The notes under the pieces are model-generated. The model saw only the letters and a list, made by a program, of their open reading frames with translations. It was not told where the DNA came from and searched no databases. From Coptis chinensis (taxonomy: Eukaryota; Streptophyta; Magnoliopsida; Ranunculales; Ranunculaceae), in the NCBI GenBank assembly GCA_015680905.1, contig CM027383.1:36206501-36270500 (forward strand): a stretch of DNA of 64,000 bases. Reading direction: 5' to 3'. A program made the position numbers and the translations under genes. Every line of letters starts with the position of its first letter. Position 1 is the stretch's first letter. This document shows positions 1 to 9,942 of this stretch, in pieces.

Positions 1-1208
1 ACCTTGTGACAAGAAGATGACCCATGATATTTCAAAATTTCGATAATCTATCTTAAATATCGCGATATATAGCGATAAATTTCTGGTAAGAGGAGTTTTC
101 CCTGCCAGCTTGATATCGGGAATATTTCGATGCCGTTTTACTGGAAATCCGGCAAATACCTCGATATATCGCGAAATACCGCGGCATTTTGTACTATGCA
201 TAGAGGAGACGTAATAAAGAAGGTGAAAATAGCATCAAGGCCACTATCCAGACTGCCAATGCCGTTGAGTCAACTAGAGGGTTTGAAGGTGTTGCACTCA
301 AACAAGACCAAGTAGTAGATGATGATGCGGTGAATCAACCAGTGCTCGACCCAAATGTGTGTATGTAGGTACTTGAAGAAGGTGATATTGTGCATACTAC
401 GAAGGACAAAGCAACAACTCCTATGCAACTTATTGCCCAGGAAGCAATTGTGCTATCAATTGAGAGTGTGCCCAAAACTCCAAAAAACTCATCAAGCATT
501 GGTAATGAGGATGTTATTCTCCCAGCTAAGTTAGTTGGTTTCATGAGTGCTTTGTAACTGTAGGGCTTATATCCTAAGAATCAGTGTAGTGAGGAGCCTC
601 TCTCTAAAGATCATACTCTTAGGGAGGTATGTAGCTCTTTGCAGTTTAATTTATAGGTAGGAGTCTGCCTTAACCCCATAACTTACTCAAAAAACTAAAA
701 CTAAAACTTAGTTGTTACTTCCCCTATAGGCACTATAACTTTGTACTAGGGAAAACCACCATGGTTACATAGGTGGGAGATGGCAGCATCACCTATTATA
801 CGTTTGATTGAGTTCAAATTGTAAAAGTTCTAGCAATCTGTGCTAAACTTCTCTAACCCCTGCACATCCAAAATTTATAGTAATATGATTCCGTCTTACT
901 TAGCAAAATAAAATGTCATCCTTAAGAGGAATGCGAAGGAGCTATTCTTTAAGGGAAAGAGTTGTGTTACTAACGATTTTTGTTTGCATATTCATGTATT
1001 GAGAAAATCAAAATTGGGCTTGTTTTGCTCTTTAATCGACAACAACCCCCACTGCCACCTTATTTTATTTTATTTATTTTGTTTTTTTTTTCCAATTGTA
1101 GTTCCTTTGAGTTTGTCTCCTTTGTATGTATTTGTTTCAATTGTATTATGCATAGTTCTGCTAATTTAACTTCACTTAATGCTGCAAAGAATCAATTCTT
1201 ATTTGCAG
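1..1208. repeat. Repeat-like sequence and intron upstream of the bL9 exons
   Basis: The first ~200 bases are rich in palindromic CGATAT/ATATCG words, a pattern common in dispersed plant repeats. Bases 310-560 can be read for about 80 codons with one stop, but I recognise no family. From about 970 to 1208 the sequence is T-rich and ends in TTTGCAG, a good 3' splice site for the bL9 exon at 1209. The simplest reading is a long intron of the bL9 gene holding repeat insertions, with the 5' exons outside the window. Confidence 0.4.
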
Positions 1209-1747
1209 GTAAAAGAAGAGGCTCAACAACTAGCTCAAATTTTTGAGACTGTTGGAGCTTTCAAGGTGAAGCGCAAGGGTGGGAAAAATAAACAGATTTT
1301 TGGAAGGTAAGACTGAGCATAAATTTTACGACTTTTTATTTATTCATGTGTTGTATGCTACTTTAACAAACGTTCGATTTATTTTCCCAGTGTTACTCCT
1401 CAAGATCTCGTGGATATAATCAAGGCACAGATTCAGAGGTAAAGCAGTCCATTGTGTAAAATGTAAATAGATATTATTACTTGTGCTATAACTCTCTGTG
1501 GGGGTATGCTCCAGCAAAGAGCTCTTTGTGTTTCATTTAAAACAGTTTAGATTGCGTATTCATTATCTTTCCTTTCAACGAATAAATGAGCTGATTTTCT
1601 TTCTCATATTCACTTTGTATCTGAAGAGATGTAGACAAGAGATTTGTTTCTCTTCCCGAGATTCGTGAAACCGGCGAATACATTGCAGAGCTGAAGCTTC
1701 ATCCTGAAGTTACTGCTCGTATACGGGTGAATGTTTATGCCAACTAG
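1209..1747 (+). CDS. RPL9: Plastid ribosomal protein bL9, last three exons (5' part missing)
   Basis: Three exons at 1209-1306, 1391-1438 and 1627-1747 join to 88 residues plus a TAG stop. Splice sites are GT-AG. The protein starts [16 protein letters not shown], includes the basic segment [15 protein letters not shown], and ends with [20 protein letters not shown] and a terminal VYAN. These are hallmarks of the C-terminal domain of nuclear-encoded chloroplast L9, a large-subunit protein that binds 23S rRNA. The plant protein is usually about 190-200 residues, so the transit peptide and N-terminal rRNA-binding domain are missing here. The first exon begins in phase 0 after a good acceptor, so upstream exons probably lie beyond the window edge. 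A truncated duplicate is the alternative. The family is certain; whether the gene works is not. Confidence 0.85.
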
Positions 1748-2255
1748 ACCGAGCATATCATTGAAAATCTTTTCCAGATGGGAATGCATGAACAGCTAGC
1801 CTAGTCATGGTACATACTACACTCTATCTGCTGATCCTTTGAAGAGTTATTTATTTTGCTACAGTTTTTGATATTTGAGAAACTAAGGTAGATGGCATCT
1901 ATGATAGAAGCAGATATGCTGTGTGTATCATCAATTGGATGTACATGGCACTGTGACTGTTTGTTGTTGAATATCATATCATCTAGACCCCATTCATAGA
2001 ATGGCTGAACTGGCAAATGTTATAGTTGTATTTGTATTTTGTACTTTCATTTATTTATTTTTGTTTTATATTTTTCCTTTTGGAAGTAAGCTGGGGTTAG
2101 GCGGACTCCATCTGTTTGTTAATTAGAATCTGATGTACAAAAGGCCTGCTTTTTCCTCCCCGTCGACAAATTGCATTGGCTGCACATAGGAAGTACAAAG
2201 GAACATAAAAACACACCGTCCAACTCGTTCGAAAAGGCTAGAAAGTATGCAGCCC
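1748..2255. other. bL9 3' UTR and intergenic sequence
   Basis: AT-rich sequence with no convincing ORF on either strand. The first ~300 bases after the stop probably hold the 3' UTR. Nothing else is recognised. Confidence 0.4.
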
Positions 2256-2640
2256 TATTGGACTCTCTAAATGCACTGCCAAAAATAACATAAGCAAATG
2301 TAGATTTAAGAGGGGGATTGAATTATTAGGAAGTTGATTCTTAGGGTTTGTTCATGTTCACCATTTACCAAGAGCATGGAGAAGTTTGGGGAGGTTGATT
2401 GGAAGAGATGGGTTTGGGAGGACAAAGAAGAATTTTCGGCACCATCTTTCTATCAAAGGTTGGCCAAGGAGTGTTCTTGAAAGTCTTCAACCTTTGGACT
2501 CTCTAAATACATGATCAGAAGTATCATAAGCAAAGGAAGATATAAGAAGGTGATTGAATGACTAGGAAGTTGATTCCTATGGTTTGTTCATGTCCTCTAT
2601 TTACCAAGAGGTGGAGAAGTTTGGGGACGTACTACCTATT
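2256..2640. repeat. Imperfect direct duplication of about 145 bp
   Basis: The stretch beginning TTGGACTCTCTAAAT near 2259 recurs near 2493. Both copies continue through shared words such as CATAAGCAAA, TAGGAAGTTGATTCCTA (with changes) and GGAGAAGTTTGGGGA. The copies differ at many positions, so the duplication is old. No coding function is visible. Confidence 0.6.
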
Positions 2641-3420
2641 CTATTAGCGGGAAAAACACTAATTAACCGCGCTCTCACCCACATTTCTTTCAGACAACAC
2701 TCTCTCAGTCCTTTCCTTAGTAGCAGGATCCTATCATAGGCGCACTCAGTTGAGTCTAGTTCAGGAGTGAAGGAAGGCTCCAAGTAAGTTTCTTCAAGCA
2801 CTGGGAATCTATCGCTCTGAGGTCTACTCTTCTGGTAGTACGTGTTTGCCCTGTCCGCTCATCTGATCGAGAATCTCGAATCTGTTTAGCCTTGCTATCA
2901 TGTGCTGGTCATCCCTTTCATTCAATCGGATGGTAACTGGAATCATAAATATGATGGGGCAATGAGGAAATAAACAGAGTATAGCACATCTCTCCACGAA
3001 TCTGTGTCTTGCTATTAGCCCTAGGCTTTCAAGTAGCAGTACCACTCTATGGTCTCTTCGCTGGAGTTCCCTCCTTTCAGGATTCACGACTCGAGTCCTT
3101 AACTCCTTGTTGTTCTGTTAAGAGAGGAAGGGTCTTGCTGTTACGAACAAAGGCAACTAGAAATTATGTAAGGAATTATTATCGCTTAGCGCTTGTGCTA
3201 AGGAAGGCGGAAGTGGAATTGGATTCTTTTCTGGAGCACCATATAGAGAAGTAGACACAGAGGGGGGCATGGGTGACGGACTACCCTGTCTAAAAGCAGA
3301 GTTAAGGCATTAGACCCCCACTTCCCAAGCTTATAATCAACCAAACTGTCCGCACCTGCCTCCTTCGTTCAATCTGTGCCCACGATTGGAGACCTGACAT
3401 GAATATTTCACGATCATATA
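2641..3420. other. GC-richer island, possible organelle-derived insertion
   Basis: This block is clearly richer in G and C than the AT-rich DNA on both sides. It holds open frames of 66-87 codons on both strands (for example 2824-3087 minus and 3009-3254 plus), none matching a family I know. Its composition and texture resemble plant mitochondrial intergenic DNA, so a nuclear insertion of mitochondrial DNA is plausible. This rests on composition only. Confidence 0.3.
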
Positions 3421-3868
3421 TATCTATTTTAATGAATTTACTGCTCCTGACTCTGCTGCACCATTTGAATTAATCCACCCAAAAAAGGTAGGGGACCTAC
3501 TTCCGCGCAAAATAGATTATTATCAATGATTCTCAAGCGAGACTGATCATTTTTTATAGAAAGAAGAAGCTCATGTTGTAAAGCAAGCATGTGCAAGATC
3601 CCCTGGAAAAAGAAATATATTTATTTGATTTTCAATCTCACGAAAAAGGTTTACCGGTTTTTTGTTTGATTTCAAATTTTACATACACGTGCGTGCGAGG
3701 GGTGTTTTAGGCATTACAAAAATTCTGTTTTTCAGACCAAGTCAACTCAAAGCTAATAAACGAACAATTAGTGGCCCAAAAACTAAAGAGATACCCCAAA
3801 ATAAAAACTTAAAAACAAAAAAAGATCATTCTCTAGGTTCCACACCTCTGCTTATAACTCATCTACTA
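3421..3868. other. Intergenic sequence before the Helitron
   Basis: AT-rich DNA with short ORFs only. Nothing recognised. Confidence 0.3.
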
Positions 3869-4100
3869 TCTATACACTATTTTCTATATACTAAAGCAGA
3901 GACTTTTTATAGATGATTTTCTCTCTCCTATGTGACACTCTAATATGAGAGTTAGTTTTTTCTCTCACTTATGTGGCACTATAATATAAAATATAGTATT
4001 TTCTAATAAAGATACAATCCCATCGCATTGAAAACTCTTTTGGAGAGTTTGAGTGTATTTCTAATTCTTATATTTAGAGAGTCTGAGTGTATTTTAAATT

Positions 4101-4275
4101 CTTATATATTTGATCAAATAAAAAAAATTGCTAAAAAATAGGTGATTTGTAAAAGTTAATTTCCTATTACGAATCAAACATTTTTAGTGTTCCAATTATT
4201 ATATATTTGATCAAATAAAAAAAATTGCTAAAAAATAGGTGATTTGTAGAAACTAATTCCCTATTACAAATCATA
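4101..4275. repeat. Tandem duplication of about 95 bp in the Helitron left arm
   Basis: A segment with TATTTGATCAAATAAAAAAA and TTGCTAAAAAATAGGTGATT occurs at about 4105 and again at about 4201, nearly identical over 80 bp. Confidence 0.75.
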
Positions 4276-4469
4276 CAATTTTAGTATCTATGATAAAACA
4301 CCGACTTATTTCGAATATATCCTTAACACGGCCTCAAAACATAGTTAAAAACAATTATACAAAAAATAACATCACAAAATATATAATAGAAAATGAAAAA
4401 AAATTAATAACGGCAAAACAATAATGACAAATATTTTAAAAAATATATAATACTGAATGAAACTAATGT

Positions 4470-5395
4470 CAAAAAACAATTAATGGAGAATCGAAAACTG
4501 GGTGCAAATGCATCGAACTAACTTCAAATAATATTTAACGGGAAATCGAAAACTGGATACAAATGCAAATATTAAACTAATCTTAAAAAGTAATTAATAG
4601 AAAATTGGAATATGGATACAACTGCATTAAACTAACCTTAAAGAATAATTAACGAAAAATCCAAACTTGAATGCAAATACATCAAACTAACATAAAAAAA
4701 TAATTGTCGGAAAATCGGAATCTTGATGCAAATGCATTGAGCTAACCCTCAAAGATTAAATTAACGGGAAATCGGAAATTGGATGCAACTGCATTGAACT
4801 AACCTCAAAGAAAAATTAATTATAAATTGGAAACATGATGCAAATGCGTGGAACTAATCTTAAAAAATAATTAATGGGAAATCGGAAACCGGATACAACA
4901 GCACTGAACTAATCTCAAAAAAATAAACTGGATGCAAATGCATTTGACTAACCTCAAGAAATAATTAACGGGAAATTGGAAACTGGATGCAAATTCATTG
5001 AACTAGCCTCAAACAATAATTAGCAGGAAATCGGAAACTAAATGCAAATGCAACTTTATCAAATAATAAACGAGAAATCAGAAACTAAATGCAAATGCAT
5101 TAAATTAATTTCACATAATAATTAACGGAAAATCAGAAACTGGATGCAAATGCATTGAACTGATCTCAAATAACAATTAACAGAAAATTGGAAATTGGAT
5201 GCAAATGTATTGAACTAACCGAAAAGAATAATTAACGAGAAAACAAAAACTGGATGCAACTGCATTGAATTGATCTCAAAAAATAAATAACGGGAATTGA
5301 AAATCTGATGCAACTGTATTAAACTAACCTCAAAATATAACAGAAAATCATAAACTGGATGCAAATGCATTGAACTAATTTCAAAACATAGTTGG
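4470..5395. repeat. Degenerate ~55-bp minisatellite, block 1
   Basis: A unit of about 54-56 bp repeats head to tail. Its recurring words are TAATTAACGGGAAATCGGAA, ACTGGATGCAAATGCATTG and AACTAACCTCAAA. Units differ by many substitutions and small indels. No unit is coding. Confidence 0.9.
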
Positions 5396-5925
5396 ATTAT
5401 ATGTTGTGGGAATGTCTCAATAAATATAGTTTTGCATTTAAAATAGTGTTTATCTTATCTTTTTTCGTATGATTGGGAACTCCTTGCTATTCAAGTAGTT
5501 TCAATATATATGAACTTCACATTATTAGACAATCTCACAAAAATTCAATCAAATTTCTTTTATTAAACAACAAAATAAAGTTGAAGGATTTTATCAAAGG
5601 CGAGTTTTTTTTTTTAATTGAAAGTGAGGTTTTCACGTTATAAGAAATTTGGTTGAGTGATTAATATAATATTAATATATAATAGTTATGCATATTTGCA
5701 AATATTTTTCAGAATAATTAATATAACAGCATCCGTTCGTAGATAACCTTTGAAGATTTCACATAGTGAGTCATGTATAATTTAAAGAATAATTAATAGG
5801 AAATCGGGAACTAGATAATCTTCGATGATCCCACATAGTAAATTAAGTATAATTTACTTTTTATGTCATATTTGCAAGGACACTACAGATAGATCAGTAG
5901 AAGTTAGTATTACACACCACATTGG
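5396..5925. repeat. Helitron spacer, copy 1
   Basis: Non-satellite spacer between the two minisatellite blocks. Words such as AATATAGTTTTGCATTT and TTGCTATTCAAGTAG recur in the same order in the segment at 7411-7800, so the satellite-plus-spacer pair was duplicated as a higher-order unit. Confidence 0.65.
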
Positions 5926-7410
5926 ATAATTAAAAGAAAATCAGAAACTGGATTCAAATACATAACTGAGCTCAAAGAGTAATTAACGGGAAATCGGAAA
6001 CTTTATGCAAATGCAATAAACTAAACTCAAAAAATAATTAACTAGAAATTGGAAACTGGATGCAATTGCATTAAACTAACGCCAGATGATAACTAACGGG
6101 AAATTAGAAATTGGATGTAAATCCTTGAAAAATATCTAACGGGAAATCGGAAACGGTATGCAAATACATCAAACAAACCTCAGATAATAATTAATGGGAA
6201 ACTGGAAACTAGATTCAAATGCATTGAACTAAACTCAAAAAATAATTAACAGAAAATCAAAAATCGAATGCAACTGCATTAAACTAACCTTATAGAATAA
6301 TTGGTGGGAAATCGAAAACTAAATGCAAATGCATTGAAATAATCTTAAAGAATAATTAACGGAAAATCAGAAACCGGATATAATTGTATCGAACTAACCT
6401 CAAAGCATAAATAACCATAAACTAGATGCATATGTATTGAACTAACCTTAAAGAGTTATTCACGAGAAATCGGAAACTGGATCCAAATGTAATGAACTAA
6501 TATCAAAGACTAATTAACGAAACATTGAAAAATGGATGAAACTGCACTGAATTAACCTAAATGAATAATTAATGGAAAATTATAAATTTGATGTAACTAT
6601 ATTGAACTAACCTAAAAATATAATTAATGGAAAATCGAAAACTTGATGCAAATGCATTGAACTAACCTCAAAGAACAATTAACATAAAATCGAAAATTGG
6701 ATGCAACTGCATTGAACTAATCTCAAAGAATAATTAACGGAAAACCAAAAACTGAATGCAACTGTATTAAATTAAAATAAGAGATTAACTAACGGGAAAT
6801 CAGAAATTGGATGCAAATGCATTGAAATAACCTAAAAAAATAGTTAACTGAAAATTGGAAGTCGAATGTAACTGCATCGCACTAATCTCAAAGCATAATA
6901 GCCTTCTCACATGAGTAATTACTAGTAATTAGGAACCCAAAACGAAAGTGAGTTTATAAAAACAGACTCTTACATGTATGCAAACTGTATAGAAATTTTA
7001 AACTATCGAACTAACCTAGAAAAACAATTAACGGGAAATCAGAAACTGGATGCAGATGTATTGAACTAACCTCAAAGAGTAATTAACGGAGATTGGAACC
7101 CGGATGCAAATGCAATGAACTAATCTCAAATACTAATTAACGAAACATCGAAAATTGGCCGGATGCAACTATACTGAATTAACTTTAATGAATAACTAAC
7201 GGAAAATCATAAAGTGGATGCAATTGCACTGAACTAATCTCAAATAATAATTAACAGGAAATTGAAAACTTGATGCAATTGTATTGAACTAACCTCAAAA
7301 ACTAATTAATGAGAAATTGGAAACTGGATGCAACGTACTACATTAAACTAACCTCAAAAAATAATTAATGAAAAATCAGAAACTTGATGTAAATACATTG
7401 AACTAATAAC
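5926..7410. repeat. Degenerate ~55-bp minisatellite, block 2
   Basis: The same unit family as block 1, continuing for about 1.5 kb. It is interrupted near 6895-7010 by a short foreign stretch. Some units show CATTGAACTAACC, others truncated or merged units, as expected of an old array. Confidence 0.9.
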
Positions 7411-7800
7411 CCTAAAATATATTTGTATTATATATAGAAAGAATAAATGTCTTGACAAATATAGTTTTGCATTTTAAGTAGTGCTAGTCATAATTCATTT
7501 ATTGTGATTGGAAATGTGTTGCTATTCAAGTAGCTTCAATATTATCTTCGCCACATTGGGCATTCTAACAAAACTTTAATCAAACTTTTATTGTTAAAAA
7601 TAACAATAAAAAAAAGTTGATGAATTTTATCAAAGTTTAATGTTTCCTTTTTATAGAGAGGTGCAAAAAATTTAAATGAGTAATTAATATAATTTTCATA
7701 TCTCAAAGCTATGCATAGTTGCTAATATTTTTTAGAATAATTTAATATAACGACACCCGTTCGTAGGACACGTTCATGTGATAAATCTTTTCAAGTGGGC
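7411..7800. repeat. Helitron spacer, copy 2
   Basis: Diverged copy of the spacer at 5396-5925, with the same ordered landmarks (TATAGTTTTGCATTT, TTGCTATTCAAGTAG, then a run near TTATCAAA). Confidence 0.6.
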
Positions 7801-7879
7801 GTAGTGTATTCTTTGAGGATATGGAAATAATCAATCTGTTTTAGTGATTTGTATACATTAGTACGTAAGCCGAACGGTG

Positions 7880-8320
7880 ATGATTTACCGCTAAATCTAA
7901 TAAAATTATTATACAAACTAGATCGAGTTTAAGATAATTCCATTTGAAAATGACGGATTAATATCATAAACCACAAAGTGAAGAGGCTATTTCAATTTGA
8001 TCCCTTAGTTTCTAAGTACTTATGCACCATAATCGCTGCTCATTAACGTATTTCGGTTTATTTTCAATAAAAATATATTCTGATTCGAAAATTTGCCGCT
8101 AAATCACCATAAATATAAGAAAATTATTATACAAGCTAGATCGAGGTTAAGATAATTCTATTTAAAAAATTTGGATTAATATCCTAAACCACAAAGTGAA
8201 GAGGCTATATTAATTTGATCCCTTATTAGTTCCCAAGTATTTATGCACTATAATCGCTGCTCATTAACGTATTTCGGTTTATTTTCATTAAAAATATATT
8301 CTGATTCGAAAATTTATGTG
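7880..8320. repeat. Tandem duplication of about 210 bp in the Helitron right arm
   Basis: The segment with AAATTATTATACAA, CTAGATCGAG, ACCACAAAGTGAAGAGGCTA and CATTAACGTATTTCGGTTTA occurs twice in a row, at about 7905-8085 and 8113-8310, just inside the 3' hairpin. Confidence 0.85.
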
Positions 8321-8395
8321 AGACATTTTGTAAAGCCTTTTCAGCACAAAAAATATTTAATAGATCCCGGGCGTATGTCCGGGTTCAAAATCTAG

Positions 8396-8488
8396 TTATT
8401 ATTCTGAGTTGGGGTTGGTAACAATCCTTGTGTTGTTTCATTATTATTCTGAGTTGGGGTTCGTGACAATCGTAGTGTTGTTTCTTTA
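8396..8488. repeat. Two-copy direct repeat of about 44 bp
   Basis: TTATTCTGAGTTGGGGTT followed by GACAATC (ACAATCC in copy 1) and GTGTTGTTTC occurs twice head to tail, immediately outside the Helitron 3' end. Confidence 0.8.
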
Positions 8489-8975
8489 AGAACATCTAAG
8501 CATACGATCGGGGCGAGATTGCAAATGCAAGACTCCATTCGTCGCACAAATAACCGCAGTGCAGTAATGAGGGCATATAACTCCGATCTTTGATCCGTTT
8601 CCATGATTCACTTGGGCATACACCTAAGGTTCGAATGTGAAGTACCAAGGATTTTTCTTCGTATTCATAGAATAACTTTACTACTTTGTATTTCTTAGTG
8701 CACAGTACGCTAATTGATGGGCGTCTTTCACATCTGGGAGTCCAAGAAAAATTAACCTGATTATTACAACTAAGTATGTTAAAATACACTTCTGACACTA
8801 TTGGCATCTTGATGAAGCATACTGATCAACTCTTGATTATCTCCCCACACTTGACACTGTTCCTGCTGCAATGTCCGCCCCAAAATCATAGCCATTTCAG
8901 CTGCCACCAAATCAGCGTGCTTGTGCTGTTGTGCATCTATAGCTCGAATATCCTGTATGCAGCTGAGCACAAGTT
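8489..8975 (-). pseudogene. Probable decayed RNase H-like LINE fragments
   Basis: On the minus strand, bases 8779-8970 encode a stretch with LVAAEMAMILGRTLQQEQ and VWGDNQELISMLH, which resembles the AE-helix and D-containing strand of plant retroelement RNase H domains. Bases 8392-8604 encode a second similar piece with SELYALITALRL. The frames are short and broken. I infer remnants of non-LTR retrotransposons because a clearer RNase H fragment of that kind lies nearby at 9585-9900. Recognition is weak. Confidence 0.35.
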
Positions 8976-9584
8976 CCCTAGCAGCAGCCCCTTACTCAAG
9001 CTTAGCTTGATTCCTCTGGGTCCCCATTTTTAATAAGAGGAAGCGAGAGAGCAAATCTTCCTCTGTACCTATGATTCAAATCTATCTTCAGAACCACACA
9101 TGTGAACATATTCATCAACCAATCTTTAAAAAGTTGAATGACACAAAAGTAAGAGGACAATTCAAATTTCAGTAGGTAATATAGTTTTTGTGATATTCTA
9201 GATTTTTTGATTGGAGTATGCATTCAACGGAGGCAATAGTAATTACGTAGTGCCAAAGTTATTGTTGAAATGGCATAACCAACATACTTTTGTCATCTCA
9301 AGTGAGGCATACTATGAGACTAGGAACTTGGAAGGAAGCAGAGGTTTGGCTGCAAACTCGATCTTATGTTTGCTCAAAACTCAAAATTTCGTATGTTGTG
9401 TTTTTGGAAAAAGATTAGTTGATCCCCATATCATTATGATCCTATAAAGAAACAAGCAGTATTGCAGTGGCACTTGTTTGCTTGGTAAGTTTATAATTGT
9501 ACAAAAAGAATGAACAAAAGAGGGTCAATAAAGGTTACACTCCTATCAGAGAGGAGAAGTTTGATGAAGCATATCTCCCACTTA
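8976..9584. other. Intergenic sequence, nothing recognised
   Basis: AT-rich, with only short ORFs on both strands and no motif I can name. Confidence 0.3.
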
Positions 9585-9900
9585 TATATCCATGGGGCTT
9601 ACCATTACAATTGAAACTTTTCTTTTAAGGTTCATTCTAGAGGCTTTCTTAGCAGCTTGGTCGGCTACTAGGTTGCCTTCTCTCCATATATGCGGGAGGT
9701 GAATGACTTGTACTCTTGTAGATTCGCGGAGAAAAACTTCCCACCTCTTAAGTTGCCAAGGCCTAGACAATGCTTCGAAAGCATGGACTGCAGCTGAAGA
9801 GTCTGATTCAACCCATTAGTTTTAACCAACCTCTTAACTATTGCCATCTCCACACTTTCAACAATTGCGGAACATTCAGCCCAGTAGTTGTTATCAGACA
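9585..9900 (-). pseudogene. LINE RNase H domain fragment, frameshifted
   Basis: Read on the minus strand, the piece begins NNYWAECSAIVESVEMAIV, shifts frame once, and continues VESDSSAAVHAFEALSRPWQ, then VIHLPHIWREGNLVADQAAK. This order (AE helix, ESDS aspartate strand, then the HIWREGN-ADQAAK segment) is the pattern of the plant LINE RNase H domain. No upstream reverse transcriptase is attached. It starts within about 45 bp of the WDR3 stop codon on the same strand, so it probably forms part of the WDR3 3' UTR. Confidence 0.75.
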
Positions 9901-9942
9901 TTGCGAACCTTTTCTCACTGTTATCAGACCTCTCCTCCATCT

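Larger units (their letters stand above)
3869..8395 (+). mobile_element. Non-autonomous Helitron carrying a large minisatellite
   Basis: The left end reads A then TCTATACACTATTTTC, followed by TACTAAAGCAGAG, resembling plant Helitron 5' ends. The right end has the hairpin CCCGGGCGTATGTCCGGG (8366-8383; a 7-bp stem with one G-U pair and a GTAT loop), eight bases, then CTAG at 8392-8395 followed by T. Insertion between A and T, the 5' TC and the hairpin-CTRR 3' end are diagnostic. No Rep/helicase ORF is present, so it would need an autonomous partner. The interior is mainly degenerate ~55-bp repeats plus duplicated spacers. The 3' end is firm; the exact 5' base is less sure (3883 is an alternative). 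Confidence 0.8.

Noticed and set aside
3009..3254. 81-codon plus-strand ORF in the GC-rich island
   Set aside because: No recognised domain, overlapped by an antisense ORF of similar length, and no promoter context.
4470..7410. Possible CRISPR-like or centromeric array
   Set aside because: Repeats are contiguous with no unique spacers, and the block lies inside Helitron ends, so a minisatellite carried by the element is the better reading.
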